Shown in pieces: positions 34,801-42,368 of a stretch of 64,000 nt of DNA. Within the stretch, counting starts at the first letter, position 1. Each line of letters begins with the position of its first letter. Below the pieces are notes generated by a model. It made no database searches, was not told the origin of the DNA, and worked only from the letters and a program-made list of their open reading frames with translations. The DNA is from Streptomyces sp. NBC_01716 (lineage in GTDB: Bacteria; Actinomycetota; Actinomycetes; Streptomycetales; Streptomycetaceae): the NCBI RefSeq assembly GCF_036248275.1, contig NZ_CP109181.1, positions 7,440,001 to 7,504,000 of the forward strand. The letters run 5' to 3'. The translations under genes were made by a program, and so were the position numbers.

Positions 34801-36538
34801 CGAGATCGCGGGCGCCCCCGAGAACCTGCCCGAGCCCGAAGCGGACGCACCGCGCACCGCACTGCCCGCGCTGCGTGAGGCCTACCGCGCCGCCTCACAG
34901 CTGTACGAGAAGGTCGGCGTCGGCGCCGACCTCCGCGCCGAACAGGCCCACGCGGAGAGCGACGAAGGCGCGGCCCTCGCCGAACTGGACCGGCTCAGCA
35001 ACAAGGTCCGCACCCGCGCCGCCCAGCTCCTGGAGAGCACCGACGGCGCCGACGGACCGTCCCGGCAGGCTGCGGCGGCCCGCGCCGAATCACTCGTCCA
35101 GATGCTGGAGTCGCGCGCGTCGGCGGCCAGTGAGCAGTTGGGGCGCCTTCGCGGCGAGGCCGAGCGGCTCGCACCCGCCGAGGGCGATTCGCACACGGAC
35201 CTGCCGGAGAGCCAGGTCCCCACCGACGTGGAGCAGGCCCAGGCCCTGCTCCGCACCGCCACCAACGAACTCGCCACACGCACCGACGCGTTGGACACCG
35301 CGCGCTCCGCACACGGCGAACTGCTGCACGCCCACCGCACCGCCGAGGACGCCACCGGCGGCTTCGAGGAGACGGCGGCCCTCCTCGGCGATCTCGTCAG
35401 GGGCTCCGCCGACGAGTCCGCCGACGAGGCGCCGGAAGCCCCCGAGCCTTATCCCGGCAGCATCGAGGAGGCCCGGACCGCCGCCGCCGAGACCCGCCGT
35501 TCGCTGCGCGGCTGCGCCACGGACCTGTCGGCGGCGGAGGGCGCCGTCCGGGAGGCGAGCGACATTCTCGTACGGCACGCCAACTCCACCCGCTACGAGC
35601 AGGTACGCACGCCCGCCCGGCAACAGATCCGCGAACTGCCGGCCGCCGCGCTGCCCGACCACGCCGCGAAGTGGGCGAGCGCCTTCGCCCCCCGGCTGCG
35701 CGTCCTCACCGATGAACTGGAGCAGCTGGAACGCAACCGCGACTCCATCGTCGACCGGCTGCGCGGACTGGTGGACTCGGCGCTCACGACCCTGCGCTCG
35801 GCGCAGCGGCTGTCCCGGCTGCCCGAAGGGCTGGGGGAGTGGTCCGGCCAGGAGTTCCTCCGGATCCGCTTCGAGGAACCCGACCAGGCCACCCTCACCG
35901 AACGCCTCGGTGAGGTCATCGACGAGGCGACCCGCGCCGCCCTCAAGAAGAACTCCGACCTCCGCAGGGACGGCATGTCCCTGCTGCTGCGCGGCGTCCA
36001 GGCGGCCCTCCAGCCCAAGGGCATCGCCGTCGAGATCCTCAAACCCGACGCCGTGCTGCGGGCCGAGCGGGTCCCGGTCGGTCAGATGGGCGACGTGTTC
36101 TCCGGCGGCCAGCTGCTCACCGCCGCCATCGCCCTCTACTGCACGATGGCCGCGCTGCGGAGCAACGACCGGGGACGCGACAAGCACCGGCACGCCGGCA
36201 CGCTCTTCCTCGACAACCCGATCGGCCGGGCCAACGCCACGTACCTGCTGGAGCTCCAGCGCGCCGTCTCCGACGCGCTCGGCGTTCAACTCCTCTACAC
36301 AACGGGCCTCTTCGACACGACAGCTCTGGCCGAATTCCCCCTGGTGATCCGCCTGCGCAACGACGCGGACCTGCGGGCGGGCCTCAAATACATCAGCGTC
36401 GAGGAGCATCTGCGGCCGGGGCTTCCCCAACAGGACCCGGACGGCGAGACGGTGCACGGCGAGATCACGGCCACACGCATGTTCAAACGCTCCCAGACCG
36501 CCACCGCGACCACCCCGTCACCGGGGGACACGGCCTAG
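31802..36538 (+). CDS. Large SMC-like ATPase, MksB/JetC-like
   Basis: 1578-residue SMC/Rad50-type ATPase. The Walker A GVLFLENGGGKSVLLKLIFS lies at about residues 59-78 after an insert between the first strands, the ABC signature VFSGGQLLTAAIALYCTM starts at residue 1432, and Walker B GTLFLDNPIGRANATYL at 1466. Between them are two long Ala/Glu/Arg-rich coiled-coil arms (about 300-620 and 830-1300) separated by a globular hinge-like domain around 660-810 (LGEHGIPALPGWRYLAQAVD). This matches MksB and the Wadjet JetC ATPase, which extrude DNA loops. Unlike MksBEFG or JetABCD loci, no TOPRIM nuclease gene follows: the next gene is convergent and encodes a small membrane protein. The head and signature motifs are intact, so the ATPase is probably active. 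Confidence 0.8.
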   Translation: MYELSRVRLYSIGPAGARYADTVLDLRGVGDPVPHPAPTQAEFFEDEPVGPPRRPAPAGVLFLENGGGKSVLLKLIFSVMLPGHRNTLGGASSGVLRKFLLADDCGHVALEWQHTLTGELVVVGKASEWRGRQVSNDPRKFAEAWYSFRPGPGLSLDSLPVAESTAVRRPVEGASGAKGRRRTMKGFRDAITEAGKAYPHLDVYWEEIHDRWIEHLGDLGLDPELFRYQREMNADEGEAAGLFAVKKDSDFTDLLLRAVTDTRDTDGLADLVGGFGNKLGRRAELTAERDFTAGSVDLLGRIVDAADSRSRARDIHGAAERRTRTLARRLTARAAVERDRVGDLAQQVTAAAHTVTEADRARGHSALIAAELAYRHASLALTVAEKAAAAQRRELTDARTLHAAWQAAENVLRHRAAADRSARVAVAIREAERDAAPALAARATAAAELVRALHMAAADGESVANEEEERSAALQEVGEAAHRDATAAATEAQRARSESGHLRQRLSEVEQETAEAVRAGWLDDTAPDADPARAALAASDAEKSAVAAWDTAREAARAAGDRARDAASAESRAELSEARAVDAARAAEHEYEAERRTAESIAAEERLTELLGLPGASPRAGVPGPRIAAQSPTDSPTGPGELSRADAAATRPPQGPLSPEELDRYADELRELLDQGVAAAERQLFDLRTAAADDSRILGALGDGGLLPPGPDVLATVEFLGEHGIPALPGWRYLAQAVDPADHAAVLAARPELVDGVVITEPATHARAREVLSGAALLPRSAVAVGTAAALLAPVPGPGPYGDPAGGGDSGVFLVPPNPAMHDEHAADAERQSLRAKSTARDEEIRTLSARLSADRALAARLGSWRATCAPGRLTELAGTARAAVELAQSAGAELAEARTVRTEADEAATDTARVRDERQEAAQRARRAADALAGLAFRLRERAGWQVKLRALADDAAESEARAAACLERARAADEDRRAAQRAADDARRTARALRAERAEIAGAPENLPEPEADAPRTALPALREAYRAASQLYEKVGVGADLRAEQAHAESDEGAALAELDRLSNKVRTRAAQLLESTDGADGPSRQAAAARAESLVQMLESRASAASEQLGRLRGEAERLAPAEGDSHTDLPESQVPTDVEQAQALLRTATNELATRTDALDTARSAHGELLHAHRTAEDATGGFEETAALLGDLVRGSADESADEAPEAPEPYPGSIEEARTAAAETRRSLRGCATDLSAAEGAVREASDILVRHANSTRYEQVRTPARQQIRELPAAALPDHAAKWASAFAPRLRVLTDELEQLERNRDSIVDRLRGLVDSALTTLRSAQRLSRLPEGLGEWSGQEFLRIRFEEPDQATLTERLGEVIDEATRAALKKNSDLRRDGMSLLLRGVQAALQPKGIAVEILKPDAVLRAERVPVGQMGDVFSGGQLLTAAIALYCTMAALRSNDRGRDKHRHAGTLFLDNPIGRANATYLLELQRAVSDALGVQLLYTTGLFDTTALAEFPLVIRLRNDADLRAGLKYISVEEHLRPGLPQQDPDGETVHGEITATRMFKRSQTATATTPSPGDTA

Positions 36539-36552
36539 GACACCCGACAGCC

Positions 36553-36600
36553 GCCGGGGCGCGGGCGTTCAGGCTTCGGAGAGCCTGCCGGCGCCCCGGC
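36553..36600. terminator. Terminator-like nested hairpin
   Basis: GCCGGGGCGC (36553-36562) pairs with GCGCCCCGGC (36591-36600), with an inner hairpin AGGCT/AGCCT in the loop. It follows the SMC-like gene and overlaps the 3' end of the convergent small membrane-protein gene. Confidence 0.5.
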
Positions 36601-37054
36601 GTCGTATCCGGGCGCCGTCACGCTCCGCCGCCCGCGCCGCACGCCTGGCCCTGCGGCGCTCTTTGCGCAGCTGCCGTGCCGTGCTGCTCGGCACCGACAC
36701 CACACCGTTGCGCTGGTTCCACACCTGGCGCGTCACCCATACGTCCAGCACCCCCCATGTCGCCACCACCGTGCTGCCCACACTGCTCAGCACCATGGGG
36801 AAGGCCAGCCACGAGCCCGCGAGCGTACAGAAGAACGCCACCATGGCCTGGATCAGCGTCACCGACGCGATGATCACGGCCCGCACCGCCGCCGTCCTCA
36901 CCGGATCCGGCATCCGGCGCCGTATCGCCGGCTCCTCCACCCAGAGCCGCCGCGAGAGGCCCGTGCCCCGCGGGGCCGGCAGCTCGACCTCGACATCCGC
37001 GGGCGCTTTCCCCGCCGCCCCCGCAGCCCCTCGCGTGTCCGACTTTGTATTCAT
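36569..37054 (-). CDS. Small two-helix membrane protein
   Basis: 161 residues from the ATG at 37054, chosen because GGGGAG lies nine bases upstream (a start 11 codons earlier lacks one). Residues about 60-115 contain two transmembrane helices (AVRAVIIASVTLIQAMVAFF, WLAFPMVLSSVGSTVVATWG), flanked by a charged N-terminus and a very basic Arg/Ala-rich C-terminal tail (RKERRRARRAARAAERDGAR) likely cytoplasmic and possibly nucleic-acid or lipid binding. Convergent with the SMC-like gene and divergent from the conservon. Unknown function. Confidence 0.7.
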   Translation of the reverse strand: MNTKSDTRGAAGAAGKAPADVEVELPAPRGTGLSRRLWVEEPAIRRRMPDPVRTAAVRAVIIASVTLIQAMVAFFCTLAGSWLAFPMVLSSVGSTVVATWGVLDVWVTRQVWNQRNGVVSVPSSTARQLRKERRRARRAARAAERDGARIRRRGAGRLSEA

Positions 37055-37425
37055 GGACCGTAACTCCCCACCACTGTCCGACATCACGGTGACTGCCTGG
37101 TCCCGGCCGCTTTCCGTACGTCAGTACCCAAACACAGAGACGAGCGACAGATCCGGAAGATTCCCGCACCCCTATAATTCAGGCCATCTGATCGATTGCG
37201 AAAACTGACGTCCCGCCAGGTACTCTGCGCGACAGCGGTGAAAGCCATCTCCGTCGATACCGGGACAACTCATGCCCAACTCCCGTGGTTGGGACCGAAA
37301 AACGCCCGGACATGGCTTCGAGTTGTCGGTGTGGCAGTAGTAGGCTCACGCCGTTTGTTGACGAGGTTGTCGGTTCTGATGAACACGCCTTCCGCATCGG
37401 GTGGAAGGTCGATCTGGGGGAGGCC
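37055..37425 (+). promoter_or_regulatory. 371-base divergent intergenic region upstream of the conservon
   Basis: No gene. It is somewhat AT-richer than its surroundings. A promoter-like pair TTCGAG then, after 18 bases, TAGGCT (about 37318-37347) points to the conservon about 80 bases downstream. A CTATAAT near 37172 could serve either direction. GGGGGAGG just before 37426 is the ribosome site of the sensor kinase. Confidence 0.35.
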
Positions 37426-40248
37426 ATGCGCTTTCGCGGGAAGTCCATCCGCCGGAAGATCGTGGCGTTGCTGCTTGTGCCGCTCGTCTCCCTCACGGCG
37501 CTGTGGGCGTTCGCCACCACACTCACCGGCCGCGAGGCCAACCAGCTCCTCGACGTCGCCTACATCATCGACAAGGTCGGCGACCCCGTGGAGAACACGG
37601 TCAGAGTGGTCCAGCGGGAACGCCGCCAGACCCTCATCTACCTTGCCGATCCCCGTAATTCGGACTCCCTCGCCGAGCTGCGCAAACAGCGCGCGGCCAC
37701 CGACAGGGCCGTCACGAGGATCAAGGCGAACGCCGAGGACCCCTCGGTACGCGACCAGATGAGCGCCACCACCTCCGCACGCCTGACGTCGCTCACCGAC
37801 GCGCTCGACGGTCTGGGCGCGCTGCGCCGCTCCGTCGAGAAGAGCACCGTCACCCGCGGCCAGGCACTCGACTTCTACAACAGACTCGTCGACCCCTGCC
37901 ACAGCTTCCTGTCCACGCTGCACGCCCTGGAGGACGTGGAGCTCGACAAACAGGCCCGTGCCCTGGTCGGCGTCGACCGCGCCCAGGAGATGCTCTCCCG
38001 TGAGGACGCGCTGGTCGTCTCCGCGCTGATCAGCCGACGTGTCTCGTCGGAAGAGGTCCGGCTGATATCCGACCTGGTCGCCAACCGCACCCTGCTCTAC
38101 GAGACCAACCTCGACGTCCTGCCCGCCTCCGAGCGCGAGATCTTCGAGCAGTACTGGGGCGGCCCCGCCACCCAGCCGCTCCGCGAGGCGGAGGAACAGA
38201 TCATCGCCGCGGGCGCCGGCAAGAACCCCTCCTCGGTGGACGCCGCACGCTGGCAGGAGATGTCCAACCCCGTTCTCCAGAGCCTGGAGCGGGAGGGCGA
38301 GGCGGCCGACGACCGCTACCAGGACCGGGTCGAGCCCGCCGGGTTCAACGTCCTGATCCTGGCCGGGATCGCCGGTGTCCTCGGCTTCCTGGCGCTGCTG
38401 GTCTCCCTGATCGTCTCCATACGCGTCGGCCGCAGCCTCATCCGCGACCTGTCCGGCCTCCGTAAGGAGGCTCACGAGGTGTCCGGCGTCCGCCTGCCGA
38501 GCGTCATGCGCCGACTCGCGGCGGGCGAACAGGTCGACGTCGAGACGGAAGCGCCACGGCTGGAGTACGAGCGCGACGAACTGGGCCAGGTCGGCCAGGC
38601 GCTCAACACCCTCCAGCGCGCGGCCGTCGAAGCGGCCGTGAAGCAGGCGGAGTTGAGGCACGGGGTCTCCGAGGTGTTCGTCAACCTCGCCCGCCGCAAC
38701 CAGGTCCTGCTCCACCGCCAGCTCACCCTCCTCGACGCCATGGAGCGCCGCACCGAGGACACCGACGAACTCGCGGACCTGTTCCGCCTCGACCACCTCA
38801 CCACCCGTATGCGGCGCCACGCCGAGGGCCTGGTGATCCTCTCCGGAGCCGCGCCGTCCCGCCAGTGGCGCAAGCCGGTCCAGCTCATGGACGTCGTACG
38901 GGCCGCGGTCGCCGAGGTCGAGGACTACGAGCGCGTCGAGGTCCGGCGGCTGCCGAGGATCGGTGTCGGCGGCCCCGCCGTCGCCGACCTCACCCACCTC
39001 GTCGCCGAACTCCTGGAGAACGCGACGGTGTTCTCGCCCCCGCACACGGCGGTGCAGGTGCACGGCGAACGCGTGGCCAACGGCTTCACCCTGGAGATCC
39101 ACGACCGCGGCCTCGGGATGAGTTCCGACGCGCTCCTCGACGCGAACCTGCGGCTCGCGGAGACGCCCGAGTTCGAGCTCTCCGACACCGACCGCCTCGG
39201 TCTCTTCGTCGTCAGCCGGCTCGCCCAGCGGCAGAACGTGCGGGTCTCGCTCCAGCCGTCTCCGTACGGAGGCACGACCGCGATCGTGTTCCTGCCGGCC
39301 GCCCTGCTCACCGAGGCGCCCGAGACCCAGGGCACCGGATTCCGGCTCGACCGGCAGAACCTCGGGGACAAGGCCCGTGGCCGCTCCGACGGCAGGCTCG
39401 CCTCGCTGTCGCAGGTCCCCACCGGACTCAGCGGTACCCGCTCCGTGCTCGACGGCCCCATCGAACTCGAACCGCCGCTCACCGGGCGGGAGTTCGAGGA
39501 ACAGCCCACCGGTGTCGACGCCATCGAGACCGCCGGCGGCCTCGGCGGTCTCGGTGACCTGGACGACACCGAGAGCGAACGCGGCGGCATCTTCCGCGCC
39601 CGTGAACACCTGAGGGACACCGGTCGCGAGGCGGGCCGGCCGCGCCCCCCGCGCGGCGCCGGTGAACTCCACGAGCAGCACCGCCAGGCCACCGACCAGG
39701 ACGGACCCGCCGGTGGCGACGCCGTCCCGCGTGACTTCCCGGCGCAACTGCCCCGCCGCAGCCGCAAGACCCCGAAGCTGGTGGCCGACCACGGCAGGCG
39801 GCTGGACGAGCGGGGCGGCGCCCACCCGGCGTCCGAGCCCGCCTCCGAGCCCACCCCGAACGGGTCTTCCGCCGACGCGCCCTCTGTGAACGCGTCGTCC
39901 GCCGACGGGCCCTCCGTGCCGCCCACACCCGACGGAGCCGCCGTGACGCCCGACGAGAACGGGTCACCCGCCCCACTCGGCGGCCTTCCCCGGCGCGTCC
40001 GGCAGGCCAGCCTCGCGCCCCAGCTCAGGGAGGCGGTACGGGACGAGGCCGAGGCTTCGCCCGCCGACGCCCCGGAACGGGACTACGAGCGCGACGCGGC
40101 AGAAGTGCGCAACCGTATGGCTTCCCTTCAACGGGGCTGGCAGCGTGGCCGTCAGCAGAACAACGCCGAAGACACCGACGGCACCACCGAAGGCATCAAC
40201 GGCCCCGGCGACACAGCAGGAACGACACCGGAAGGGGACGGTCGATGA
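37426..40248 (+). CDS. cvnA: Conservon sensor kinase-like protein CvnA
   Basis: 940-residue membrane histidine-kinase-like protein. First membrane helix at about residues 12-30 (IVALLLVPLVSLTALWAF), then a ~270-residue extracytoplasmic helical domain of the nitrate/nitrite-sensing (NIT) type containing the RERRQTLIYLADP stretch, a second helix at about 306-332 (GFNVLILAGIAGVLGFLALL) and a HAMP linker. The HATPase domain has LLENATVFSPPHTAVQVHG (N box, about residue 529) and EIHDRGLGMSSDALLDANL. No canonical phospho-acceptor H-box pairs with a response regulator here. A ~290-residue Pro/Gly/Asp-rich disordered tail follows. It starts the four-gene conservon and overlaps cvnB by ATGA. CvnA-D form a G-protein-coupled-like membrane signalling complex. 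Confidence 0.9.
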   Translation: MRFRGKSIRRKIVALLLVPLVSLTALWAFATTLTGREANQLLDVAYIIDKVGDPVENTVRVVQRERRQTLIYLADPRNSDSLAELRKQRAATDRAVTRIKANAEDPSVRDQMSATTSARLTSLTDALDGLGALRRSVEKSTVTRGQALDFYNRLVDPCHSFLSTLHALEDVELDKQARALVGVDRAQEMLSREDALVVSALISRRVSSEEVRLISDLVANRTLLYETNLDVLPASEREIFEQYWGGPATQPLREAEEQIIAAGAGKNPSSVDAARWQEMSNPVLQSLEREGEAADDRYQDRVEPAGFNVLILAGIAGVLGFLALLVSLIVSIRVGRSLIRDLSGLRKEAHEVSGVRLPSVMRRLAAGEQVDVETEAPRLEYERDELGQVGQALNTLQRAAVEAAVKQAELRHGVSEVFVNLARRNQVLLHRQLTLLDAMERRTEDTDELADLFRLDHLTTRMRRHAEGLVILSGAAPSRQWRKPVQLMDVVRAAVAEVEDYERVEVRRLPRIGVGGPAVADLTHLVAELLENATVFSPPHTAVQVHGERVANGFTLEIHDRGLGMSSDALLDANLRLAETPEFELSDTDRLGLFVVSRLAQRQNVRVSLQPSPYGGTTAIVFLPAALLTEAPETQGTGFRLDRQNLGDKARGRSDGRLASLSQVPTGLSGTRSVLDGPIELEPPLTGREFEEQPTGVDAIETAGGLGGLGDLDDTESERGGIFRAREHLRDTGREAGRPRPPRGAGELHEQHRQATDQDGPAGGDAVPRDFPAQLPRRSRKTPKLVADHGRRLDERGGAHPASEPASEPTPNGSSADAPSVNASSADGPSVPPTPDGAAVTPDENGSPAPLGGLPRRVRQASLAPQLREAVRDEAEASPADAPERDYERDAAEVRNRMASLQRGWQRGRQQNNAEDTDGTTEGINGPGDTAGTTPEGDGR

Positions 40249-40703
40249 CCGCACCGAAAGCCGCCGCATCTGATTCCACACGCCGCGGATCCGTTCCGGG
40301 CGACCTCAACTGGCTCCTGGACGAGCTGGTGGAACGGGTCGGCAGCATACGTAAGGCGATCGTCCTCTCCGGGGACGGCCTCGCCACGGGAACGTCCAAG
40401 GAACTCACCCGCGAGGACGGCGAGCATCTCGCCGCCGTCGCCTCCGGCTTCCACAGCCTCGCCAAGGGCGTCGGCCGGCACTTCGAGGCGGGCAAGGTAC
40501 GCCAGACCGTCGTCGAACTCGACGACGCCTTCCTCTTCGTGACGGCGGCGGGCGACGGCAGCTGCCTGGCCGTGCTCTCCGACTCCGACTCCGACGTCGG
40601 CCAGGTCGCGTACGAGATGACGCTCATGGTCAAGCGCGTCGGCGTCCACCTCGGTGCCGCCCCTCGCGCGGAACAGCCCGCCGGACAGCCCGCCACAGGG
40701 TGA
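40245..40703 (+). CDS. cvnB: Roadblock/LC7 domain protein CvnB
   Basis: 152 residues with a complete roadblock/LC7 fold: LNWLLDELVERVGSIRKAIV, GDGLATGTSKELTREDGEHL, and the strand-rich RQTVVELDDAFLFVTAAGDG, followed by a helix and a Pro/Ala tail. In bacteria such proteins act as regulators (MglB-like) of small Ras-type GTPases; here the cognate GTPase is CvnD two genes downstream. It overlaps cvnA by ATGA and precedes cvnC by 10 bases. Confidence 0.92.
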   Translation: MTAPKAAASDSTRRGSVPGDLNWLLDELVERVGSIRKAIVLSGDGLATGTSKELTREDGEHLAAVASGFHSLAKGVGRHFEAGKVRQTVVELDDAFLFVTAAGDGSCLAVLSDSDSDVGQVAYEMTLMVKRVGVHLGAAPRAEQPAGQPATG

Positions 40704-40713
40704 GTTGAATGCC

Positions 40714-41109
40714 ATGAGCCAAGCAGGCGATGATCCGAAGCACTGGTTCGACGGCGAGGCCGGACCAGTGGTGCGCCCGTACGCCATGACACGCGGCCGG
40801 ACCAGCAGCGCGACCCGGCACCGGCTCGATCTGATCGCCATCGTCATCCCGGCGTCCGCCGCCGGCGATCCGGCCGGCGACCGGACCCTGTCTCCGGAGC
40901 ATGTGGAGATAGTCGAACTCTGCAGAGCCAGTCCCCAGTCGATCGCGGAACTCGCCGCGGGCCTCGACCTCCCCGTGGGGGTGGTGCGGGTCTTCGTCGG
41001 AGACCTGGTCGAGAGTGAACTGGTGCACGTAACCCGTCCCGTTCCGCCGGCCGAGCTGCCGGACGTGAACATTCTCCGCGAGGTGATCAATGGTCTTCGG
41101 GCGCTCTAG
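40714..41109 (+). CDS. cvnC: DUF742 protein CvnC
   Basis: 131-residue DUF742 protein typical of conservons. It has a winged-helix-like C-terminal half: LSPEHVEIVELCRASPQSIA, ELAAGLDLPVGVVRVFVGDL, SELVHVTRP. The N-terminal part contains VVRPYAMTRGRTSSATRHRL, a family hallmark. It may be a DNA-binding or adaptor component; its biochemical role is not established. Its 3' end overlaps the start of cvnD by 20 bases, so expression is coupled. Confidence 0.92.
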   Translation: MSQAGDDPKHWFDGEAGPVVRPYAMTRGRTSSATRHRLDLIAIVIPASAAGDPAGDRTLSPEHVEIVELCRASPQSIAELAAGLDLPVGVVRVFVGDLVESELVHVTRPVPPAELPDVNILREVINGLRAL

Positions 41110-41698
41110 CCGTGGACAGCGGCCGATCGAGCCGGTGACTCTGAAGATCCTGGTGGCCGGCGGCTTCGGGGTCGGCAAGACCACCCTCGTGGGCGCGGTG
41201 AGCGAGATCAAACCGCTTCGCACCGAGGAGGTGCTGACGGAGGCGGGCCGGCCCATCGACGACATCGCCGGGGTCGAGGGCAAGACCACGACCACGGTCG
41301 CCATGGACTTCGGGCGCATCACGCTCCGCGACGACCTGGTGCTGTATCTGTTCGGCACACCGGGCCAGGACCGCTTCTGGTTCCTCTGGGACGAGCTGGC
41401 CCAGGGCGCGCTGGGCGCGGTCGTCCTGGCCGACACCCGGCGGCTGGAGGACTCCTTCGCGGCGATCGACTACTTCGAGCGGCGGGACATCCCGTTCGCC
41501 GTCGCAGTCAACTGCTTCGAGGACGCTGTCCGTTTCCCGGCCGATACCGTCCGGACGGCGCTCGATCTCGACGCGGAGGTACCGCTGCTGATGTGCGACG
41601 CGCGGGGCCGCGAGTCCGTCAAGGACGTCCTGGTGGCGGTCGTGGAGCACGCGATGATCCGCGCCCGGCAGCAGCGCGAGCCCGCGGTCACCACCTGA
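41090..41698 (+). CDS. cvnD: Ras-like small GTPase CvnD
   Basis: 202-residue MglA/Ras-type GTPase. G1 P-loop GGFGVGKTTLVGAV at about residues 24-37, switch I with the GKTTTTVAMDFG stretch, G3 LYLFGTPGQDRFWFLWDE, and a G4-position motif VAVNCFE instead of the classic NKxD, a variation seen in conservon GTPases. G5 is around LLMCDARG. It is the output partner of the CvnA-CvnB-CvnC set. Transcription ends at a strong hairpin downstream. Confidence 0.93.
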   Translation: MVFGRSSRGQRPIEPVTLKILVAGGFGVGKTTLVGAVSEIKPLRTEEVLTEAGRPIDDIAGVEGKTTTTVAMDFGRITLRDDLVLYLFGTPGQDRFWFLWDELAQGALGAVVLADTRRLEDSFAAIDYFERRDIPFAVAVNCFEDAVRFPADTVRTALDLDAEVPLLMCDARGRESVKDVLVAVVEHAMIRARQQREPAVTT

Positions 41699-41748
41699 CC
41701 CGGTACCGCGGCGACCGACGACCGCCGCTGCCGACAACACCGGCCGAA

Positions 41749-41786
41749 CACGGCCCGTACCCCCACCGACAGGGGTACGGGCCGTG
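41749..41786. terminator. Bidirectional terminator hairpin
   Basis: A perfect 15-bp stem (41749-41763 with 41772-41786) and eight-base loop lie between convergent cvnD and the DUF962 gene. Confidence 0.8.
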
Positions 41787-41835
41787 AGTCTCGCCTGCCG
41801 GACGCCGGCCCGACACGGGCCAGTTGGCCGGCCGG

Positions 41836-42210
41836 TCAGCGATTCTCGGCGAGCCACTTCGCGGCGATCTCGGCCAGCTCGGCGTCCCGCCCCGCCAGCA
41901 TCATGCGGATCATCTGCACGTCGCCGCGCAGCGACCACGCGGGATGCCCGAAGCTCGCGGGATTGTTCTTCTCGATGAAGAAGTGGGCGGGCCAGGCCGT
42001 TCCGTAGCCGATCAACGGCAGCGCCGCCACATACCGCTTCCGGCCGCGCGCCAGCCCGTAGACGCTGACGGCGAGCCCGGTGAGCGTCCCCGTGAGATGG
42101 ACCCAGCGGGTGGCCGCCCGGGAGTGCATCGCCACGTAATAGGGCCAGAATTCCTCGTACGACTCGTACGACTCGGATGTCGCCGTTGTGCCCGTTGTCT
42201 CCGTTGCCAT
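41836..42210 (-). CDS. DUF962 (Mpo1-like) membrane protein
   Basis: 124 residues from the ATG at 42210. The DUF962 pattern is clear: YVAMHSRAATRWVHLTGTL near residue 26 with the conserved HxxxxxxxH spacing, YVAALPLIGYGTAWPAHFFI and EKNNPASFGHPAWSLRGD. Yeast Mpo1 of this family is an iron-dependent dioxygenase in fatty acid alpha-oxidation; whether the bacterial members have this activity is not established. Two short membrane helices are predicted. An upstream extension of 82 codons has no ribosome site. Convergent with cvnD, codirectional with the dipeptidase gene about 160 bases upstream. Confidence 0.85.
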   Translation of the reverse strand: MATETTGTTATSESYESYEEFWPYYVAMHSRAATRWVHLTGTLTGLAVSVYGLARGRKRYVAALPLIGYGTAWPAHFFIEKNNPASFGHPAWSLRGDVQMIRMMLAGRDAELAEIAAKWLAENR

Positions 42211-42368
42211 ACGGGCACCGTAACGGGTCCGCGGGGAAGGGGAAACGGGCAGAAGAGAACCAGAAACGGGCGCGGCGCGTCCGATACTGGTGAAGGGTCG
42301 GCCGGAGCCCACGGGGGTGGTCCCGGCCGGCCGTTCATCCGCCGATCGTCTCCGGCCGTCTCCCGACG

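Noticed and set aside
36539..37425. JetD/MksG nuclease after the SMC-like gene
   Set aside because: The only gene there is on the other strand and encodes a two-helix membrane protein with no TOPRIM motif.
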